Source: Arthrobacter crystallopoietes (GTDB lineage Bacteria; Actinomycetota; Actinomycetes; Actinomycetales; Micrococcaceae). Taken from it: a stretch of 64,000 nt of DNA. Positions 1-9,337 of the stretch are shown here, in pieces. Within the stretch, counting starts at the first letter, position 1. Every line of letters starts with the position of its first letter. The notes beneath the pieces were generated by a model. It was not told the DNA's origin and ran no database searches. It saw only the letters and a program-made list of their open reading frames with translations. The position numbers and the translations under genes are program-made. The stretch lies in assembly GCF_002849715.1 (NCBI RefSeq), contig NZ_CP018863.1, forward strand, positions 4,402,001 through 4,466,000, read 5' to 3'.

Positions 1-442
1 GCAGTCCTGCCATCAGGATCAGGATGACGGCCGCCCCGCCATACGTAATGCAGGTCCAATCCGGGCCGAAACGGCGGAAGATCAGCAGCAGGGAAAAGCC
101 GCCGTAAATGGCGAAGATTACGGCGGCAAGACCCAGCGGACCGTCCAGCCACTGGATGGCCCGCAAGGTCCCGTACATCAACACCCCGGTACAGATCATC
201 AGCGGGCCAAGGCCGAGCCGTTTAATGCCGCGGCGCAGCTCCCCGCGCTTGTCCAGCCACGTGACGATTGCCCACGGCACAAAGCACAGCAGGAAAGCTG
301 CCCCGGCGCCCCACCAGGCCATCCGGCCGAGACCGTATTCGAGCACAGGGCTCAAGATCAGGACCACGGCCCAGACGACGGCGGGCGGCAGCACGGCTGT
401 GATGGTGCGGGCCGCGGCCGGACCGCTGGGCGGCGTCGTCAT
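1..442 (-). CDS. Integral membrane protein, C-terminus outside the window
   Basis: I read this frame directly from the complement strand. It starts at an ATG at 440-442 and runs open to base 1, giving 147 codons without a stop. The translation begins MTTPPSGPAAARTITAVLPP and continues with hydrophobic stretches separated by charged turns (WLDKRGELRRGIKRLG near residues 58-73), so at least four membrane helices are visible. No catalytic motif is recognisable. It lies just downstream of a response-regulator gene on the same strand (494-1168), so it could be the last gene of that operon and a target or partner of the two-component system. The opposite-strand frame over the same bases is a GC-rich shadow. 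Function unknown. Confidence 0.6.
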   Translation of the reverse strand, partial: MTTPPSGPAAARTITAVLPPAVVWAVVLILSPVLEYGLGRMAWWGAGAAFLLCFVPWAIVTWLDKRGELRRGIKRLGLGPLMICTGVLMYGTLRAIQWLDGPLGLAAVIFAIYGGFSLLLIFRRFGPDWTCITYGGAAVILILMAGL

Positions 443-493
443 CTCTCAATAGCTACCTGAGGGCCGGAGCCATAGCAAGCGTCCCGCCCAACA

Positions 494-1168
494 CTAGAAG
501 TCAGCGTCCCGTGCAATCAGTGCGGCCTGCACCCGGTTTTCCAGCCCGAGCTTGGCTAGGACCTTGGACACGTGCGTCTTGACCGTGGCCTCGCTCAAGT
601 AGAGCCGCTTCGAGATGGCCTGATTGCTGGCTCCCTCTGCGATGCATTTGAGGACTTCGCGTTCCCTGGCGGTCAATGCGGAGAACTCGTAGCGGGCAGC
701 ATTGGCCTTGGCCTTCAGGGCACGCTCCCTGGTCCGCTCAATCAGCCGGCGCGTCACCGTAGGCGCCAATGTTGCTTCTCCGGAGGCTACCGTTCGGATG
801 GCGTGGAAGAGCCGGTCCGGTTCCGTGTCTTTCAGGAGGAAGCCTGAGGCTCCGGCCTCCAAGGCGGCCAGGACGTGCTCGTCCAGGTCGAAGGTTGTCA
901 GGACGAGCACCTGCGGCGGGTCCGGCAACCGCCGGATGGCTGCGGTTGCCGCAATGCCGTCGCCGCCGGCCATCCGCACGTCCATCAGCACCACGTCTGT
1001 ACGGTGGCGGCGGACTGCTGCTACCGCCTGCGGCCCGTTGGCGGCCTCGGCGACGACAGACATATCCGGCCGCGAATCCACCATCTTGGCCAGGGCTCCC
1101 CGGACGAGCTGTTCATCGTCTACGACCATCACGCGAATCATTCCAATGTCCCTCGGCATACCGTTCAC
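494..1168 (-). CDS. NarL/LuxR-family response regulator
   Basis: This 224-residue protein has a receiver domain followed by a LuxR-type helix-turn-helix. Acidic residues D17/D18 and the phospho-acceptor D63 in VVLMDVRMAGGDG are present, with T91 and K113 in the usual conserved places. The C-terminal domain carries LTAREREVLKCIAEG and LSEATVKTHVSKVLAKLG, the standard DNA-binding signature. The start codon overlaps the stop of the upstream kinase gene (ATGA at 1165-1168), so the two are translationally coupled. An internal ATG at 1141 would give MIRVMVVDDE and is a possible alternative start. It should act as a transcription factor phosphorylated by the kinase at 1165-2340; targets cannot be read here, though the membrane protein downstream is a candidate. 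Confidence 0.92.
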   Translation of the reverse strand: MNGMPRDIGMIRVMVVDDEQLVRGALAKMVDSRPDMSVVAEAANGPQAVAAVRRHRTDVVLMDVRMAGGDGIAATAAIRRLPDPPQVLVLTTFDLDEHVLAALEAGASGFLLKDTEPDRLFHAIRTVASGEATLAPTVTRRLIERTRERALKAKANAARYEFSALTAREREVLKCIAEGASNQAISKRLYLSEATVKTHVSKVLAKLGLENRVQAALIARDADF

Positions 1169-2340
1169 GCTGCGTCCCCGGTGGCGCTGCCGAGCGGCAG
1201 ATGGGCAACCAGACGGTAGCCGGCCGTCGTCGGGCCGTACGTCAATGTTCCGCCGAGCAAACGTACCCGCTCGTCCAGACCTATCAGTCCCAGTCCCGCG
1301 CCGGGTATCGGATCCGCCGCGGCTCCGCCAGTGCTTTCCACTTCGACTGTGAGCACATTGTCGGCCGCGTCCACGCGCACTTCCACCCGGGACTCCGGGG
1401 CATGCCGGGCTGCATTGGTCAGCCCTTCTTGGACCAGACGATAGACTGCACGCTCGACTGCATCCAGCACCACAGTGTGCGCAGGGACATTAACCACGAC
1501 GGTGAGCTCCACTCCGGCGGCGCGCCAATCGTCCGCCAAGACCGGCAATGCGTCCAGCCCAGCGGCGGGCTCCCGGCCGGCGTCCGCGGTGCCGTTGCGC
1601 AGCACGCCCAGGACCTCACGTAGCTCAACCAGGGCGTCATGGGCGGTCCGGCGCATCAGCTGTGCCGCGTTTGCGGTTTCGGTATCGGGTGCATCCACTT
1701 GCAAAGCGCCGGCCTGCACCGCAACCAGGGACATCCGGTGCGCGAGCGTGTCATGCATTTCGCGGGCAATCCGGTGCCGCTCGTGGAGACGGCTCCGTTC
1801 AGCTTCCGCCGCACGCTCCGCCTCCGCCAGCTCGGCACGCTCCCGCAGGCTGACCAGCAGACGTCGCCGCTGGCCGCGGTAAGCACCCCAGACAGCTACT
1901 CCGCCGAGAAGCAGCACAGCGACCAGTGCAACGTCCCAGGTCATGGGTTCCGCCCCTAACAGCGCCTCCAGCCCGACGTAGGCCAAAATCAGTACGGGCA
2001 CCCACAGGTCCAGCCGACGTCTGGCGAGCTGGAAGAGCGCGACCAGGTACGCGACGCCGCTCAGCGAGACTACGCTGAGTGCCGCCGCCGCGACCGTAGT
2101 TGTCCGGGGCCAGCGGCGGCGAAGCAGCAACAGCGGGCCACCGAAAGCCGCGAGCACCGGAGCGATGGCATAGCGGGCCCAGCCAAGCATCCCGCTTCCG
2201 TCTGCCGTTTCGTCTAAATACGGCACCGTCCCGTCTTCCAGACCAATTCCAATGACCATCAGGGACAGCAGGACGTCCAGGGAGCTGACCAGCAAAACCA
2301 GCACTACGTTCGGGATCCATGCGGGACGTTTTTTCATCAT
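1165..2340 (-). CDS. Sensor histidine kinase, DesK/NarX type
   Basis: The N-terminal half has several membrane helices with short loops, the arrangement seen in DesK-like kinases that sense the membrane. A dimerisation and phospho-acceptor domain follows (RIAREMHDTLAHRMSLV, with the phosphorylated histidine in EMHD). The HATPase domain shows the N-box LVQEGLTNAARHAP and the G-box GAGLGLIGLDERVRLLGG. I place the start at the ATG pair at 2335-2340 (MMKKRPAWIPNVVL), right before the first membrane helix; an upstream in-frame extension to 2418 is rich in unlikely residues. The gene is coupled to the response regulator by a 4-base overlap. A short imperfect dyad (AACTAAAGTT core) lies about 30 bases upstream. 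The stimulus is unknown. Confidence 0.88.
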   Translation of the reverse strand: MMKKRPAWIPNVVLVLLVSSLDVLLSLMVIGIGLEDGTVPYLDETADGSGMLGWARYAIAPVLAAFGGPLLLLRRRWPRTTTVAAAALSVVSLSGVAYLVALFQLARRRLDLWVPVLILAYVGLEALLGAEPMTWDVALVAVLLLGGVAVWGAYRGQRRRLLVSLRERAELAEAERAAEAERSRLHERHRIAREMHDTLAHRMSLVAVQAGALQVDAPDTETANAAQLMRRTAHDALVELREVLGVLRNGTADAGREPAAGLDALPVLADDWRAAGVELTVVVNVPAHTVVLDAVERAVYRLVQEGLTNAARHAPESRVEVRVDAADNVLTVEVESTGGAAADPIPGAGLGLIGLDERVRLLGGTLTYGPTTAGYRLVAHLPLGSATGDAA

Positions 2341-2424
2341 GTTTTTGACTTTAGAAGGCGGCCGGGTCGGCCACATCCAACTAAAGTTGTGGTTCTCGGA
2401 CCCCTTGCCGCACGCCACCGAAGG

Positions 2425-3198
2425 CTAGCGGCGCGCGGTGTTGGACAGCCGTCCGATGCCCTCGATCTCGACCTCGTACCGCTGGCCGGCCTCGATCGTG
2501 CCGACGCCGGCCGGGGTGCCGGTCATGATGATATCGCCGGGCAGCAGGGTGAAGGCCTGGGAGACGTAGGAGACGAGCTCCTTGACACTCCAGATCATCT
2601 GGGCCGTGCTGCCGTCCTGCTTCAGTTCGCCGTCGAGCCAGCCCTTGACCGCAAGGTCTTCGGTGTCCAGCTCGGTTTCAATCCACGGTCCGATCGGTGC
2701 GGAACCGTCGAAGCCCTTGGCGCGGGCCCACTGGTTGTCCGTGCGCTGGGCATCGCGGGCGGTCAGATCGTTGCCGCAGGTGTAGCCGAAGATCACTTCG
2801 TGGACCCGCTCGGCCGGGACGTCCTTGCAGATGCGGCCGATCACTACGCACAGCTCCGCCTCGTAGGACACCTCTTCGGAGAACTCGGGCAGCACCATCG
2901 GTTCGTTCGGACCAATAACGGAGGTGTTGGGCTTCAAGAACATCAGCGGTGCGGCCGGGGTTTCGTTGCCCATTTCCTTGATGTGTTCGGCGTAGTTGCG
3001 GCCTATGCCGACCACCTTGCTGCGGGGAATAATCGGGGCCAGCAGCCGCACATCCTCGAGCTTGTGGCGGGCGCCGGTGAGCTGGAAACCGGAGAAGAAC
3101 GGGTCACCGGCGATGACCGCGACCTCTTCATTTCCTTCGTCACCTTCGACGATGCCGAAAGCAGGGTCAGAGTCAAGTACAAATCGGGCGATACGCAT
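2425..3198 (-). CDS. Fumarylacetoacetate hydrolase family protein
   Basis: The 257-residue product starts MRIARFVLDSDPAFGIVEGD and carries the FAH-fold core: VVGIGRNYAEHIKEMGNE, the metal-binding EVSYEAELCVVIG, and FGYTCGNDLTARDAQ. The tail LLPGDIIMTGTPAGVGTIEAGQ is the usual C-terminal signature. Proteins of this length are annotated as 2-hydroxyhepta-2,4-diene-1,7-dioate isomerases, fumarylpyruvate hydrolases or oxaloacetate decarboxylases; the sequence alone does not choose among them. The ATG at 3196-3198 is preferred because the frame upstream of it overlaps the next gene and reads like a shadow. Only 10 bases separate it from the metallo-beta-lactamase gene upstream, so the two are probably one operon. 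Confidence 0.85.
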   Translation of the reverse strand: MRIARFVLDSDPAFGIVEGDEGNEEVAVIAGDPFFSGFQLTGARHKLEDVRLLAPIIPRSKVVGIGRNYAEHIKEMGNETPAAPLMFLKPNTSVIGPNEPMVLPEFSEEVSYEAELCVVIGRICKDVPAERVHEVIFGYTCGNDLTARDAQRTDNQWARAKGFDGSAPIGPWIETELDTEDLAVKGWLDGELKQDGSTAQMIWSVKELVSYVSQAFTLLPGDIIMTGTPAGVGTIEAGQRYEVEIEGIGRLSNTARR

Positions 3199-3208
3199 GG
3201 GAACTACC

Positions 3209-4012
3209 CTATCGGCTCGGGCGCTGGTTTCCGGAGCGCAGGTAATCCAGCTGTGCCGCGACGGACGCCTCGGCGGCCCCGCGCACGGACGGATCGACGT
3301 CGTTGTAGACATGGTCGGTGACGGCGTCGACGCCGGCGTGCTCGCCGAGCTCCTCCAAAGCGGCACGGATCTGGTCCAGCCGCAGCTGGCGGTGCTCCGC
3401 ATACTCGCGGCAGATGGCTGAAAGATCAGGCAGGAGGGGGCCGTGGGCCGGCAGGACTTTCGCCGGCCCGAGCTCGGCCAGTTTCTCCAACGACTCCAGA
3501 TAGGGTCCCAGCCTCCCGTCCGGGTAGGCAATGATGGTTGTCCCTCGGCCCAAAATGGTGTCCCCGGTGAGCACGGAGCCGTCCGGGCCGTCGTCGGGAA
3601 GGTGGAAAGACACGGAGTCCGCCGTGTGCCCGGGAGTCGCCAGAACGGAGATATCCACGCCGGCGGCGTGGATGGTTTCGCCGTCGGTCAGCGGATCGCC
3701 GCCGTGGCACTGGGCCCGGTCCAAGGCACGCACGGGCGCTCCCGTCAGTTCATGGAACCGCGCACTGGCCTCGGTGTGGTCGATGTGGTGGTGCGTAATC
3801 AGCACCAGCTCAACATTGCCGGCGCCGGCCAGTTCCTGCAGGTGCGTCTCGTCCAGCGGCCCCGGATCCACGACGACGACGCCGGGCTCGCCTGGAGCGC
3901 TGATCAGGTAGGACTGGGTCCCCTCCAGGCTCATCGGACCCGGATTCGGCGCCAGCCGGTAGCGGGTAAGCGTGCTGCTGCGGACCAGGTTCGGATTCGA
4001 TGCTGCGTTCAC
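3209..4012 (-). CDS. Metallo-beta-lactamase-fold hydrolase
   Basis: The zinc-binding signature THHHIDHTEA (HxHxDH), the downstream histidine in ATPGHTADSVSFHLPDD, the aspartate in VLTGDTILG and the last histidine in LPAHGPLLPD are all present, so a di-zinc hydrolase fold is clear. The C-terminal 50 residues (YAEHRQLRLDQIRAALEEL) look like the winged-helix tail found in glyoxalase-II-like and LACTB2-like relatives. I prefer a GTG start at 4010-4012 (VNAASNPNLVRSS), which has GGATAGGGAC just upstream; an ATG at 4120 would add 36 poorly conserved-looking residues. The substrate is unknown. It is transcribed with the FAH-family gene 10 bases downstream. Confidence 0.82.
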   Translation of the reverse strand: MNAASNPNLVRSSTLTRYRLAPNPGPMSLEGTQSYLISAPGEPGVVVVDPGPLDETHLQELAGAGNVELVLITHHHIDHTEASARFHELTGAPVRALDRAQCHGGDPLTDGETIHAAGVDISVLATPGHTADSVSFHLPDDGPDGSVLTGDTILGRGTTIIAYPDGRLGPYLESLEKLAELGPAKVLPAHGPLLPDLSAICREYAEHRQLRLDQIRAALEELGEHAGVDAVTDHVYNDVDPSVRGAAEASVAAQLDYLRSGNQRPSR

Positions 4013-4148
4013 GTCCCTATCCTTGCATCCCGGGCAGCGGAACCGGGATTTCCGGCGGAATCCCGGGACGACGGAATGACGAACGACGACGGCGGTGGCC
4101 GGCTTTCCCAAGCCGGGCACCGCCGTCGGCAGGCGGCTACCAAAGCCT

Positions 4149-4180
4149 AGGGCCCCGTCCGCTTGTGCGAACGGGGCCCT
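4149..4180 (-). terminator. Hairpin terminator downstream of ilvE
   Basis: A perfect 10-bp stem (AGGGCCCCGT / ACGGGGCCCT) encloses a 12-base loop. It lies 20 bases past the ilvE stop codon on the complement strand. The stem is not followed by a long T run, so termination may be only partial. It also separates ilvE from the hydrolase pair, which is read in the same direction. Confidence 0.7.
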
Positions 4181-4199
4181 TCGACCTGATAAGGGGTGC

Positions 4200-5303
4200 T
4201 TAGGCCAGGCGGGTCAGCCAGCCGTGGGTGTCCTCCACGGCGCCGGTCTGGATGCCCAGCAGCTGCTTGCGGATGGACATCGACACTTCGCCGGCGTTGC
4301 CGCCCGGAGAGCCGATGGAGCCGTCCTTGGTCTTCAGTTCCCCGATGGGCGTGATGACTGCCGCTGTGCCGCAGGCAAAGGCCTCCGTGATGTCGCCGGA
4401 AGCGACCCCGTCACGCCACTCGTCAATGGTGATCTTGCGTTCCTGGACCTCCAGGCCGCGGTCCTTGGCCAGCTGGATGATCGAGGAGCGCGTGACGCCG
4501 TGCAGGATGTTCCCGTTCAGCTCGGGCGTAACCAGCGTGCCGTCCTTGAACACGAAGAAGATGTTCATTCCGCCGAGTTCTTCCACGGCGTTATCGTTGA
4601 ACGGATCGAGGAACAGTACCTGCTTGCAGCCGTGCGCCTCGGCTTCCATCTGCGGCGCCAGCGACGCCGCATAGTTGCCGCCGCATTTGGCTTCCCCGGT
4701 GCCGCCGCGGCCTGCCCGGGCATACTGTTCGGACAGCCAGATCGACACCGGCTTCAGCTCGCCGCCGAAGTAGTTGCCCACCGGCGAGGCGATGACGCGG
4801 AAGGAAACTTCCCGCGCCGGCCGCACGCCGAGGAACGCCTCCGTGGCGATCATGAACGGGCGCAGGTACAGCGCTTCGCCGTCGCCGTTTGGCACCCAGT
4901 CCTTGTCCACCTCCACCAGTTGCCGCAGGGACTCCAGGAACGTTTCCTCCGGAATCTCCGGCAGCGCCAGCCGGCGGGCGGAGCGGTTCATCCGTTTCGC
5001 GTTGGCCTCGGGGCGGAAGGTCCAGACCGAGCCGTCCGCGTGCTTGTAGGCCTTCATCCCCTCGAAGATCTCCTGGCCGTAGTGCAGCACGGCGGCGGAG
5101 GGATCCAGGGCGATGGGACCGTAAGGCTCGATCCGCGCGCCGGACCAGCCGCCGTTCCCTTCCGCGTCGACTTTGTAATCGACGACGGCAGTGTGGTCCG
5201 TGAAGTAGTTGCCGAAACCCGGGTCGGCCAGAATGGCAGCACGTTCTTCGGCGCTCTTCGGATGGTCCGAGAGCTGCTGGGTGAATTCCAGCGTTTGGGT
5301 CAT
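4200..5303 (-). CDS. ilvE: Branched-chain amino acid aminotransferase
   Basis: The 367-residue protein is a fold-type IV PLP enzyme that transfers the amino group between Glu and the 2-keto acids of Val, Leu and Ile, the last step of their synthesis. The PLP lysine lies in GTGEAKCGGNYAASLAPQ near residue 200, and the family signature continues with EELGGMNIFFVFKDGTL and NGNILHGVTRSSI. The length matches the large bacterial BCAT2-like subgroup. The start MTQTLEFTQQLSDHPKS is usual for actinobacteria. leuB begins 54 bases upstream on the same strand, so leuB-ilvE may be cotranscribed; a hairpin closes the unit at 4149-4180. Confidence 0.95.
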   Translation of the reverse strand: MTQTLEFTQQLSDHPKSAEERAAILADPGFGNYFTDHTAVVDYKVDAEGNGGWSGARIEPYGPIALDPSAAVLHYGQEIFEGMKAYKHADGSVWTFRPEANAKRMNRSARRLALPEIPEETFLESLRQLVEVDKDWVPNGDGEALYLRPFMIATEAFLGVRPAREVSFRVIASPVGNYFGGELKPVSIWLSEQYARAGRGGTGEAKCGGNYAASLAPQMEAEAHGCKQVLFLDPFNDNAVEELGGMNIFFVFKDGTLVTPELNGNILHGVTRSSIIQLAKDRGLEVQERKITIDEWRDGVASGDITEAFACGTAAVITPIGELKTKDGSIGSPGGNAGEVSMSIRKQLLGIQTGAVEDTHGWLTRLA

Positions 5304-5357
5304 GGTTCCTCCACGGTCTTAGGGCACGCCGTTGTGATTCGAGTTAAGGGCTGCTAA

Positions 5358-6425
5358 CTAGCCTACTGCCAAAAGCGAGGCAATCGCATCGCCGATATCC
5401 GACGTCGTACGCGGTTCGGTCCCGCGGCCGGCAATGTCCTTCTCCACCGCATCCTGCACCCGGGCGGCGGCAGCGTCCAGGCCAAGGTGCTCCAGCAGCA
5501 GGGCCACGGACAGGATGGCGGCGGTGGGATCGGCCTTCTGCTGGCCGGCAATGTCCGGGGCGGAGCCGTGGACCGGTTCGAACATGGACGGCGCGGTGCG
5601 GTCCATGTTGATATTGCCCGAGGCGGCCAGGCCGATGCCGCCGGTGATGGCGGCGGCCAGATCGGTGATGATGTCGCCGAAGAGGTTGTCCGTGACGATG
5701 ACGTCGAAGCGGGCCGGGTCGGTGACCATGAAGATGGTGGCCGCATCGACGTGCAGGTAGTCGACGGCGACCTCGGGGAACTCGCGCCCTACTGCCTCGA
5801 CCTGGCGGCGCCACAGGTGGCCGGCATGGACGAGCACATTGTGCTTGTGGACCAGCGTCAGCTTCTTGCGGCGGGCCGACGCGCGGCGGAAGGCATCGCG
5901 GACCACGCGCTCGACGCCGTGGGCGGTGTTGACCGAGACTTCGGTAGCGATCTCGTGCCGCGTGCCGACGCGCAGCGCGCCGCCATTGCCGACATACGGG
6001 CCTTCGGTGCCTTCACGCACGACGACGAAATCCACCTCGCCGGGGTTGGCGAGCGGGCTGGGCACGCCGGGGAAGAGCTTGGACGGGCGCAGGTTGACGA
6101 AGTGGTCCAGGCTGAAGCGCAGCTTGAGCAGCATCTCGCGTTCGATAATGCCGGAAGGAATGCGGGTGTCGCCGGGAGCCGCACCGACGGCACCGAACAG
6201 AATGGCGTCGTGTCCCCGCAGCTTGTCCAGCGTGTCTTCGGGCAGGGTCTCCCCCGTGGCCAACCAGTGCTCGGCACCGAGCTTGTACTCCGTCAGCTCA
6301 AACGTGGCGTCTTCGTTGGCGGTCGCCGCCTTGAGCACCTTGACTCCTTCGGCCACCACCTCCGGACCGATTCCGTCTCCGGGGATGACTGCCAGTGAAA
6401 ATGCCTGTGACTCTGCTGCGTTCAT
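5358..6425 (-). CDS. leuB: 3-isopropylmalate dehydrogenase
   Basis: The product (355 residues) oxidises and decarboxylates 3-isopropylmalate in leucine synthesis, in the cytoplasm, with NAD. Seen motifs are the N-terminal [15 protein letters not shown], the substrate-binding arginines in the RSFSLD-like [17 protein letters not shown], and the C-terminal metal and cofactor signature [30 protein letters not shown]. Length and motif order fit the actinobacterial LeuB group. A GGAGG-type ribosome site sits directly before the ATG. It is divergent from the histidine kinase at 6543, with about 117 bases between them that must hold both promoters. Confidence 0.96.
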   Translation of the reverse strand: MNAAESQAFSLAVIPGDGIGPEVVAEGVKVLKAATANEDATFELTEYKLGAEHWLATGETLPEDTLDKLRGHDAILFGAVGAAPGDTRIPSGIIEREMLLKLRFSLDHFVNLRPSKLFPGVPSPLANPGEVDFVVVREGTEGPYVGNGGALRVGTRHEIATEVSVNTAHGVERVVRDAFRRASARRKKLTLVHKHNVLVHAGHLWRRQVEAVGREFPEVAVDYLHVDAATIFMVTDPARFDVIVTDNLFGDIITDLAAAITGGIGLAASGNINMDRTAPSMFEPVHGSAPDIAGQQKADPTAAILSVALLLEHLGLDAAAARVQDAVEKDIAGRGTEPRTTSDIGDAIASLLAVG

Positions 6426-6542
6426 GCCTCCAGTCTAGGGAACGATCCCACATCTTGAGCAAGCCATCTCACTTTGTGAACACCTGGAAATCAGACCTGG
6501 GCATGAGGCGCCTGGCCCGGCCCCGGCATAGAGTTTTGAATC

Positions 6543-7724
6543 ATGCGCGTGCACCACCGGATCTACAACTGGTTCCAGGAGAATCCCGGCAAAGTAGACC
6601 TCATCATTATGCTGTCGGCCTTTGCCGTCTCCGCCCTGCCTTACGTTGCCGCCGCGGACCTGCCGGCGTTTGTGCTCTCGGCCCTGCTGATCATCCCGCT
6701 GGCTTGGCGCCGCACGCATTCTTGGCAGGCCGGTGCGGCCATGGCGATAGCAGCGCTCCTCAATGTGGCGTTCCTGTCCGTGCCCGTCCCGGCGCATTCC
6801 CTGGTGCTGGTCATGGTGTTTTCGCTGGCGGCCTACGCACCGCGCTGGGCCAGCCTGGGCGGCCTGGTGCTGGCCCTGCTCGGCGGCGCCATGTTCGTTG
6901 TCCGCTTCTCGTTCATTGCCAACGGCTCTACCGGCAGCATCCCCACCTTTTTCATCACGTTCGTGGCGATCGACGCCGTGGTGCTGGTTGCCTGGACCCT
7001 GGGCGATCTGGTCCGCAACCGCCGGCTGACCGTGCAGGCGCTGCAGGACCGGGCACACCGGCTGGAGATCGAACGGCAGCAGGAGCGCGATCTGGCCGCG
7101 GCGGACGAGCGGAGCCACATCGCCCGCGAGATGCATGACATCGTGGCACACTCGCTCTCGGTCATCATCACCCAGGCCGACGGCGCACGGTATGCGAGCG
7201 CCCAGGATCCGGCGGTGGCGACCGAGACGCTGGGCACCATCGCCGAAACCGGACGTGCCTCGCTGCGGGACATGCGCCGGCTGCTCGGTGTGCTGCGCGG
7301 GGACGACGTCGCTTCCGTCCGGCCGCTCCCCACGCTGGCGGACGTGGAGACGCTGGTAGAGACGGTCCGCCGCTCCGGGCTGGAGGTCGCGCTGGAACGG
7401 ACGGGCGAGCCGCGGCGTGCGATGCCCGCCGGCGCGGAGCTGACCGGCTACCGCGTGGTGCAGGAGGGCCTGACCAATGTCCTCAAGCATGCCGGGCCGA
7501 ACGCTTCGGCACACGTGCTGCTGGCATGGACCGGCCGCGGCCTGCAGCTCCGGATTGACGACGACGGCCGGGGCGCCGGTGCGGATCCAGCCACCGCCGG
7601 CAGCGGGCAAGGCATCACGGGTATGGCCGAACGCCTGTCGCTCTACGATGGGACGGTGGAAGCCGCGCCGAAGCCCGGCGGCGGATTCCGCGTCCACGCA
7701 TTCATCCCCTACACGGAGGCCTAA
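6543..7724 (+). CDS. Sensor histidine kinase with N-terminal membrane domain
   Basis: The 393-residue protein has four to five predicted membrane helices in the first 160 residues, a short coiled linker (LQDRAHRLEIERQQERDLAAADE) and a HisKA_3 domain with the phospho-acceptor site HIAREMHDIVAHSLSVII. The HATPase domain shows VVQEGLTNVLKHAG and GSGQGITGMAERL. It is a DesK/NarX-type kinase similar in layout to the one at 1165-2340. Three bases separate it from its response regulator, and a MacB-like ABC transporter follows, so it most likely senses envelope stress or an antimicrobial and switches on that exporter; this is inferred from gene order. Confidence 0.92.
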   Translation: MRVHHRIYNWFQENPGKVDLIIMLSAFAVSALPYVAAADLPAFVLSALLIIPLAWRRTHSWQAGAAMAIAALLNVAFLSVPVPAHSLVLVMVFSLAAYAPRWASLGGLVLALLGGAMFVVRFSFIANGSTGSIPTFFITFVAIDAVVLVAWTLGDLVRNRRLTVQALQDRAHRLEIERQQERDLAAADERSHIAREMHDIVAHSLSVIITQADGARYASAQDPAVATETLGTIAETGRASLRDMRRLLGVLRGDDVASVRPLPTLADVETLVETVRRSGLEVALERTGEPRRAMPAGAELTGYRVVQEGLTNVLKHAGPNASAHVLLAWTGRGLQLRIDDDGRGAGADPATAGSGQGITGMAERLSLYDGTVEAAPKPGGGFRVHAFIPYTEA

Positions 7725-7727
7725 AGA

Positions 7728-8462
7728 GTGAGCATTCCAGCTGCCGATGCCGAAACCGCCCGTGCCGGCCAGGAACCCATCCGCGTGGCCCTGGTCGATG
7801 ACCAGCAGCTGGTCCGCGGCGGCTTCAAAATGCTGATCAATTCCCAGCCCGACCTTGAGGTGGTGGCCGAAGCCGGCAACGGGCAGGAAGCGGTGAACGC
7901 ACTCGCGGTGGTTCGCGCCGACGTCGTTCTTATGGACGTCCGGATGCCGGGCATGGACGGCATCGAAGCCACCGGCAAACTGCTGGCGCGGGCCGCCCGG
8001 AACGGCGGGCCGGAGGGGCCGGACCTGAAGGTCGTGGTGCTCACCACCTTCGATCTGGATGAGTACGCACTGTCGGCCATCCAGGCCGGGGCCAGCGGTT
8101 TCCTGCTCAAGGACGCGCCGCCGGAGGAGCTCCTCGAGGCCATCCGGACGGTGTACCGCGGCGACGCCGTGATCGCGCCGTCCACCACCCGCCGGCTGCT
8201 GGACCATGTAGCCCCGCTGCTGCGCGCGCCGAGTCCCGAGGTGAGCCGTCATGCCGCCGCGGTGGACACGCTTACGGCCCGCGAGCGCGAGGTATTCACG
8301 CTGATTGCCCAAGGACTGTCCAACCCGGAGATCGCCGCCACTCTGTTCCTCTCCGAGGCCACGGTGAAGACGCACGTGGGACACATCCTGGCCAAGCTCA
8401 ACGCCCGGGACAGGGTCCAAGCCGTGGTCATCGCCTACGAAACCGGGATTGTCACTCCCTGA
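7728..8462 (+). CDS. NarL/LuxR-family response regulator
   Basis: The 244-residue regulator starts with GTG (MSIPAADAETARAGQEP) just after the kinase stop. The receiver domain has LVDDQQLVRGG, the phospho-acceptor aspartate in VLMDVRMPGMDGIEA and the conserved lysine in SGFLLKDAPPEE. The DNA-binding domain reads LTAREREVFTLIAQGLSNPEI and LSEATVKTHVGHILAKL. It forms a two-gene operon with the kinase at 6543-7724. The ABC transporter genes start 88 bases downstream, and their promoter is a plausible target. Confidence 0.94.
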   Translation: MSIPAADAETARAGQEPIRVALVDDQQLVRGGFKMLINSQPDLEVVAEAGNGQEAVNALAVVRADVVLMDVRMPGMDGIEATGKLLARAARNGGPEGPDLKVVVLTTFDLDEYALSAIQAGASGFLLKDAPPEELLEAIRTVYRGDAVIAPSTTRRLLDHVAPLLRAPSPEVSRHAAAVDTLTAREREVFTLIAQGLSNPEIAATLFLSEATVKTHVGHILAKLNARDRVQAVVIAYETGIVTP

Positions 8463-8550
8463 CTTCTCAACCCTGGGTATGAGACGGCGCGGCAGAACAC
8501 CAGACCGGGGGCCGATCCGCCCGGGCGTCCTTGGTTCGTAGCGTTGGAGT

Positions 8551-9333
8551 ATGACAACCAGCACTGAGCAATCACTCGCGTCCGGTGCCTCGAACGGCTC
8601 CGGGAATTCTTCCGCCGCGGCAGCCACGCAGGCCCTCAACAAGACCTACGGCACAGGCGATACCCGCGTCCACGCCCTGAAAAATGTAGATGTGGCGTTC
8701 GAGAGCGGCAAGTTCACGGCCATCATGGGCCCCTCCGGCTCCGGCAAATCCACCCTGATGCACTGTCTGGCCGGCCTGGACACCGCCGATTCGGGTAAGA
8801 TCTGGATCGGCGATACCGAGATCACCGCCCTGAACGACAACCAGTTGACCAAGCTGCGCCGCGAGCGCGTCGGCTTCGTCTTCCAGGCCTTCAACCTGGT
8901 TTCCACACTGACGGCCGAACAGAACATCACGCTGCCGATCGCGCTGGCCGGCGGCAGCGTGGACAAGGAATGGTTCCGGTACGTGACCTCCACTCTGGGT
9001 CTGGCGGAGCGGCTGACGCATCGTCCGCACGAGCTCTCCGGCGGCCAGCAGCAGCGCGTCGCCGTGGCCCGGGCGCTGCTCACCCGGCCGGATGTGATCT
9101 TCGGCGACGAGCCCACCGGCAACCTCGACTCCAAGGTCGGTGCGGAAGTGCTCTCGCTGCTGCGCCGCTCCGCCACCGAGATGGGCCAAAGCATCATCAT
9201 GGTCACCCACGATCCCGTCGCCGCCTCCTATGCCGACCGCGTGGTCCTGATGAACGACGGCGCGCTGGTAGGCGAGCTCGAGCGCCCGGACACCGAGCAG
9301 ATCCTGGCCGCCCTGGCGAAGCTGGGGGCCTGA
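8551..9333 (+). CDS. MacB/LolD-type ABC transporter ATP-binding protein
   Basis: The protein (260 residues) has a Walker A motif GPSGSGKSTLMHCLAGLD, Q-loop FVFQAFNLVSTLTAEQN, ABC signature ELSGGQQQRVAVARALL, Walker B VIFGDEPTGNLDS and the switch histidine in IIMVTHDP. The DEPTGNLDS form is characteristic of the MacB/LolD family, whose partners are FtsX-like permeases that pump or lift lipophilic substrates out of the membrane. It has a Ser/Ala-rich N-terminal extension of about 30 residues. Four bases separate it from the permease gene, and the preceding two-component system probably controls it. Confidence 0.95.
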   Translation: MTTSTEQSLASGASNGSGNSSAAAATQALNKTYGTGDTRVHALKNVDVAFESGKFTAIMGPSGSGKSTLMHCLAGLDTADSGKIWIGDTEITALNDNQLTKLRRERVGFVFQAFNLVSTLTAEQNITLPIALAGGSVDKEWFRYVTSTLGLAERLTHRPHELSGGQQQRVAVARALLTRPDVIFGDEPTGNLDSKVGAEVLSLLRRSATEMGQSIIMVTHDPVAASYADRVVLMNDGALVGELERPDTEQILAALAKLGA

Positions 9334-9337
9334 AGCC